DNA of 8,461 nt from Planctomycetota bacterium (lineage in GTDB: Bacteria > Planctomycetota > Phycisphaerae > Sedimentisphaerales > Anaerohalosphaeraceae). Below the pieces are notes generated by a model that worked only from the letters and a program-made list of their open reading frames with translations, was not told the DNA's origin and made no database searches. Made by a program: the position numbers and the translations under genes. The stretch's first letter is position 1. Each line of letters opens with the position of its first letter. Positions 7,232 through 8,461 of this stretch are shown here, piece after piece. Location of the stretch: NCBI GenBank assembly GCA_003644175.1, contig QNBS01000084.1:1-8461 (forward strand). The letters are read 5' to 3'.

Positions 7232-7291
7232 TTTTTCGAGAATTTTTTTGTTGCAAACGCAAGAACTCACGGGCACAATATACGGCAAGTT

Positions 7292-7322
7292 TTGTCGTTG
7301 GGCGTTTAAGGCCCAATATTAT
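7292..7322 (+). promoter_or_regulatory. Candidate promoter of the histone gene
   Basis: TTGTCG (7292-7297) and TATTAT (7317-7322) are 19 bp apart, slightly longer than ideal. The -10 matches TATAAT at five of six positions and overlaps the palindrome CCAATATTATTGG. Transcription would start near 7329, giving a short leader that contains the GGAGG ribosome site at 7342-7346. TTGCAA at 7251 with AATATA near 7277 is an alternative. Confidence 0.25.
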
Positions 7323-7354
7323 TGGAACCTGGATTTTACATGGAGGTCAACAGG

Positions 7355-7582
7355 ATGGCAAAGAAGAAAGCGGCAAAGAAGAAAACGGCAAAAAAGAAAG
7401 CGGCAAAAAAGGAAATTCTGATCGTCGCCAGCAAGACGAAAGCGTACATCAAGAGCCAGGGTATGATGACATCTTCGGACGCCATCGGCGCCCTGAGTGA
7501 CGCTATCTATGCTCTCATTGATGCTGCAATCGCCAGGACCAAGGCCAACCGTCGCAGTACGGTGAAGCCACAGGATCTGTAG
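7355..7582 (+). CDS. Bacterial histone-fold protein with H1-like lysine-rich tail
   Basis: This is a 75-residue DNA-binding protein. Residues 3-19 are a lysine/alanine tail made of KKKAA-type pentads (KKKAA, KKKTA, KKKAA, KK), like the tails of histone H1 and HU-type proteins. Residues 20-75 match a single histone fold: helix 1 about VASKTKAYIKS (24-34), loop GMMTSS, long helix 2 SDAIGALSDAIYALIDAAIA with RTKAN (41-65), then the DNA-contact loop RRSTVKPQDL. Aligned by eye to archaeal HMfB, R67, T69 and D74 fall on R52, T54 and D59, the loop-2 arginine/threonine and the RD clamp. The chain ends at that point, so helix 3 is essentially absent, as in other short bacterial histones. ATG 7355 is chosen because GGAGG (7342-7346) sits 8 nt upstream; the tail begins right after it. 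It likely dimerises and coats or bends DNA (inference). It is followed by a terminator and appears monocistronic. Confidence 0.85.
   Translation: MAKKKAAKKKTAKKKAAKKEILIVASKTKAYIKSQGMMTSSDAIGALSDAIYALIDAAIARTKANRRSTVKPQDL
7361..7411 (+). repeat. 15-bp coding tandem repeat of the histone tail
   Basis: Three imperfect 15-bp units plus a partial one encode the KKKAA pentads. Units differ mainly by AAG/AAA swaps and one GCG to ACG change (Ala to Thr). The repeat is in frame, so unit gain or loss would change tail length without a frameshift. Confidence 0.75.
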
Positions 7583-7589
7583 TTTGGCG

Positions 7590-7613
7590 GGCACGGTTCC
7601 GCAAAACCGTGCC
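7590..7613 (+). terminator. Perfect hairpin just after the histone gene
   Basis: GGCACGGTT (7590-7598) pairs perfectly with AACCGTGCC (7605-7613) around a 6-nt loop, 8 bp past the stop codon. No T-run follows, so it is more likely a 3'-end stabilising stem acting with the next terminator than a terminator by itself. Confidence 0.45.
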
Positions 7614-7633
7614 GGAAGAGATGTAAATTTAAC

Positions 7634-7670
7634 GAAGCCGTCCCGGAGGAAGGGGCGGCTTTGTTGCTTT
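7634..7670 (+). terminator. Rho-independent terminator of the histone gene
   Basis: AAGCCGTCCC (7635-7644) pairs with GGGGCGGCTT (7652-7661) with one T-G wobble and a 7-nt loop, followed by TTGTTGCTTT. It is the strongest intrinsic terminator seen in the window. A second, weaker one may lie at 7704-7728 (AGCCG/CGGTT then seven Ts). Confidence 0.6.
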
Positions 7671-7831
7671 ATCGGCGCGTCCAAGGGACCTGTCAGGCCT
7701 GATAGCCGGTGCGAGAGACGGTTTTTTTGGTTGGCCGAGCAATTTACGTAAAGACCCTTTTGGATACGGACGATATACGGCGTGTAGAAGGTGGGTAGGC
7801 ATGCAGGAAAATAAATTTCCTGGGAATTTTA

Positions 7832-7862
7832 TTGGACGCAGGCCGGAATCGGGACATATAAT
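7832..7862 (+). promoter_or_regulatory. Candidate promoter of the glycosyltransferase gene
   Basis: A perfect TATAAT (7857-7862) is preceded by TTGGAC (7832-7837), a partial -35 match, at 19-bp spacing. The dyad AAATTTCC-T-GGGAATTT (7813-7829) ends 2 bp before the -35 and could be an operator. The predicted leader is about 100 nt. Confidence 0.4.
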
Positions 7863-7967
7863 AGACCCACGGCGTAACTTGCGTAAGAGATAACTCGTAT
7901 TCGGACGACATACAATGAGCTTGCACGGGTTTGAGAGAATAGGCGGAGTCGAAACTGGGGGTGAAAA

Positions 7968-8461
7968 ATGAAGGTATTTATGCTTGGCTGGGAGTTTCCT
8001 CCCTTCATCAGCGGCGGCCTCGGGACGGCCTGCTTCGGGCTGACAAAAGCGATGAGCAATATGGGGATCGAAGTATTGTTTGTGCTGCCCCGCCCGGTCG
8101 AACAAACCGATTCCACCCACGTCAGGATGCTCACTCCCAAATCCACGCCGAGTGGTAAAGAACTTCATTACAAATACGAAGGACTGCAGAATGTGCAGTT
8201 TCTTGCAGTCGAATCGATGCTCTCACCATACGCCAGTCCGGAGTATTACAAAGAGAAACTCGATGAGGTGGTGCGCAAGAAACGTCAGGCCGGCCGGGTA
8301 AGCGGCGCCGAAGCGGAGGAGCTGGCCTTCGGTGCGAACGAGGAGATGCATTACGCCGGGGACATGTTTTCCGAGATTCACCGTTACGCCAACTCCGCAG
8401 TGGGGCTGGCGACGGATGAGGACTTCGATGTGGTTCATGCCCACGACTGGATGACGTATCC
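7968..8461 (+). CDS. Starch/glycogen-synthase-like glycosyltransferase, N-terminal part
   Basis: The frame is open from ATG 7968 to the window edge: 164 residues of the GT-B N-terminal domain (glycosyltransferase 5 catalytic-domain type). MKVFMLGWEFPPFISGGLGT (1-20) is the first strand and the glycine loop that binds nucleotide sugar. GlgA enzymes usually have K-x-GGLGDV here; this protein has ISGGLGTA, so the lysine and aspartate are replaced. DVVHAHDWMTY (154-164) is the hallmark HAHDW motif before the acceptor site. Between them is a long, charged insertion-like stretch (about 96-135). The start is supported by GGGGGTG just upstream (7956-7962). It probably elongates an alpha-glucan from ADP- or UDP-glucose; a GT4-type sugar transferase is the alternative. 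The C-terminal domain is outside the window, so the substrate cannot be judged. Confidence 0.88.
   Translation, partial: MKVFMLGWEFPPFISGGLGTACFGLTKAMSNMGIEVLFVLPRPVEQTDSTHVRMLTPKSTPSGKELHYKYEGLQNVQFLAVESMLSPYASPEYYKEKLDEVVRKKRQAGRVSGAEAEELAFGANEEMHYAGDMFSEIHRYANSAVGLATDEDFDVVHAHDWMTY

Larger units (their letters stand above)
7044..7354. promoter_or_regulatory. Divergent control region of the histone and DUF2007-like genes
   Basis: This 311-bp gene-free stretch carries several visible elements: a tandem CCTCAGAG pair (7199-7206 and 7209-7216), a palindrome TGCAAAATTTTTGCA (7217-7231), A/T tracts centred near 7224, 7234 and 7245, a further TTGCAAA (7251-7257), and a palindrome CCAATATTATTGG (7313-7325). 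The A/T tracts are spaced about one helical turn apart, a pattern expected to bend DNA. Promoters for both directions should lie here; only a weak candidate for the histone gene could be picked out. Confidence 0.5.
7583..7967. other. Spacer between histone and glycosyltransferase genes
   Basis: This 385-bp stretch has no gene on either strand that I can support. After the terminators it holds a palindrome TTTACGTAAA (7743-7752), a dyad AAATTTCC-T-GGGAATTT (7813-7829), paired imperfect direct repeats TACGGACGATATAC (7765-7778) and TTCGGACGACATAC (7900-7913; 12 of 14 identical), and GCGTAA twice (7872-7877 and 7881-7886). A long minus-strand open frame here overlaps the glycosyltransferase start and has no family features. 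Confidence 0.5.

Noticed and set aside
7361..7411. Tandem repeat as a CRISPR-like array
   Set aside because: Units are contiguous, in frame and coding; there are no spacers.
7319..7684. 121-residue minus-strand open frame over the histone gene
   Set aside because: It is antisense to the histone; its Cys/Phe/Leu repeats are just the reverse reading of the lysine codons.
7629..8168. 179-residue minus-strand open frame
   Set aside because: It overlaps the well-supported glycosyltransferase start and the histone terminator, has no ribosome site and no family-like sequence.

Overview
The window looks like a chromosomal piece of a Gram-negative bacterium, most likely a member of the Planctomycetota (Phycisphaerae-like). 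The Gram-negative envelope is directly supported by a TonB-dependent outer-membrane receptor and a periplasmic YfiR-type protein. The lineage guess is inference. It rests on the mix of a small bacterial histone with a lysine-rich tail, a DUF2007-like protein, an Arg-rich small protein of a type I associate with planctomycetes, and a glycosyltransferase with the 'GWEFPPFISGGLGTA' N-terminus. No rRNA, tRNA, CRISPR array, transposase or phage gene is visible.

Layout. Positions 2-103 (+) hold the last 33 codons of an unrecognised gene. A convergent minus-strand block follows, read right to left: TonB-dependent receptor (5984-4011), YfiR/DUF4154 periplasmic protein (3982-3350), membrane histidine kinase with a CHASE8-like sensor and HAMP (3350-1680), and a receiver-histidine kinase hybrid (1692-340). 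Spacings are 28 bp, a TGATG stop/start overlap and a 13-bp overlap, so this is almost certainly one operon. It reads as a trans-envelope signalling chain: outer-membrane ligand receptor, periplasmic regulator, inner-membrane kinase, cytoplasmic receiver-kinase. No output regulator is present in the window.

Further right, two small minus-strand genes encode an Arg-rich protein with a possible LexA-like winged helix (6657-6298) and a DUF2007-like protein (7043-6723). Divergent from them is a 75-residue histone-fold protein with an H1-like (KKKAA)n tail (7355-7582, +). The control region between them is rich in A/T tracts and palindromes. After a good terminator and a 385-bp spacer with promoter-like signals, a starch/glycogen-synthase-like glycosyltransferase starts at 7968 and runs off the end.

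The two most interesting items are the tailed bacterial histone with its structured control region, and the receptor-YfiR-CHASE8 kinase-hybrid kinase operon, which looks like a YfiR/YfiN-type switch with the diguanylate cyclase replaced by a phosphorelay. The building blocks are known families. What is inferred here is their combination and the proposed signal flow.
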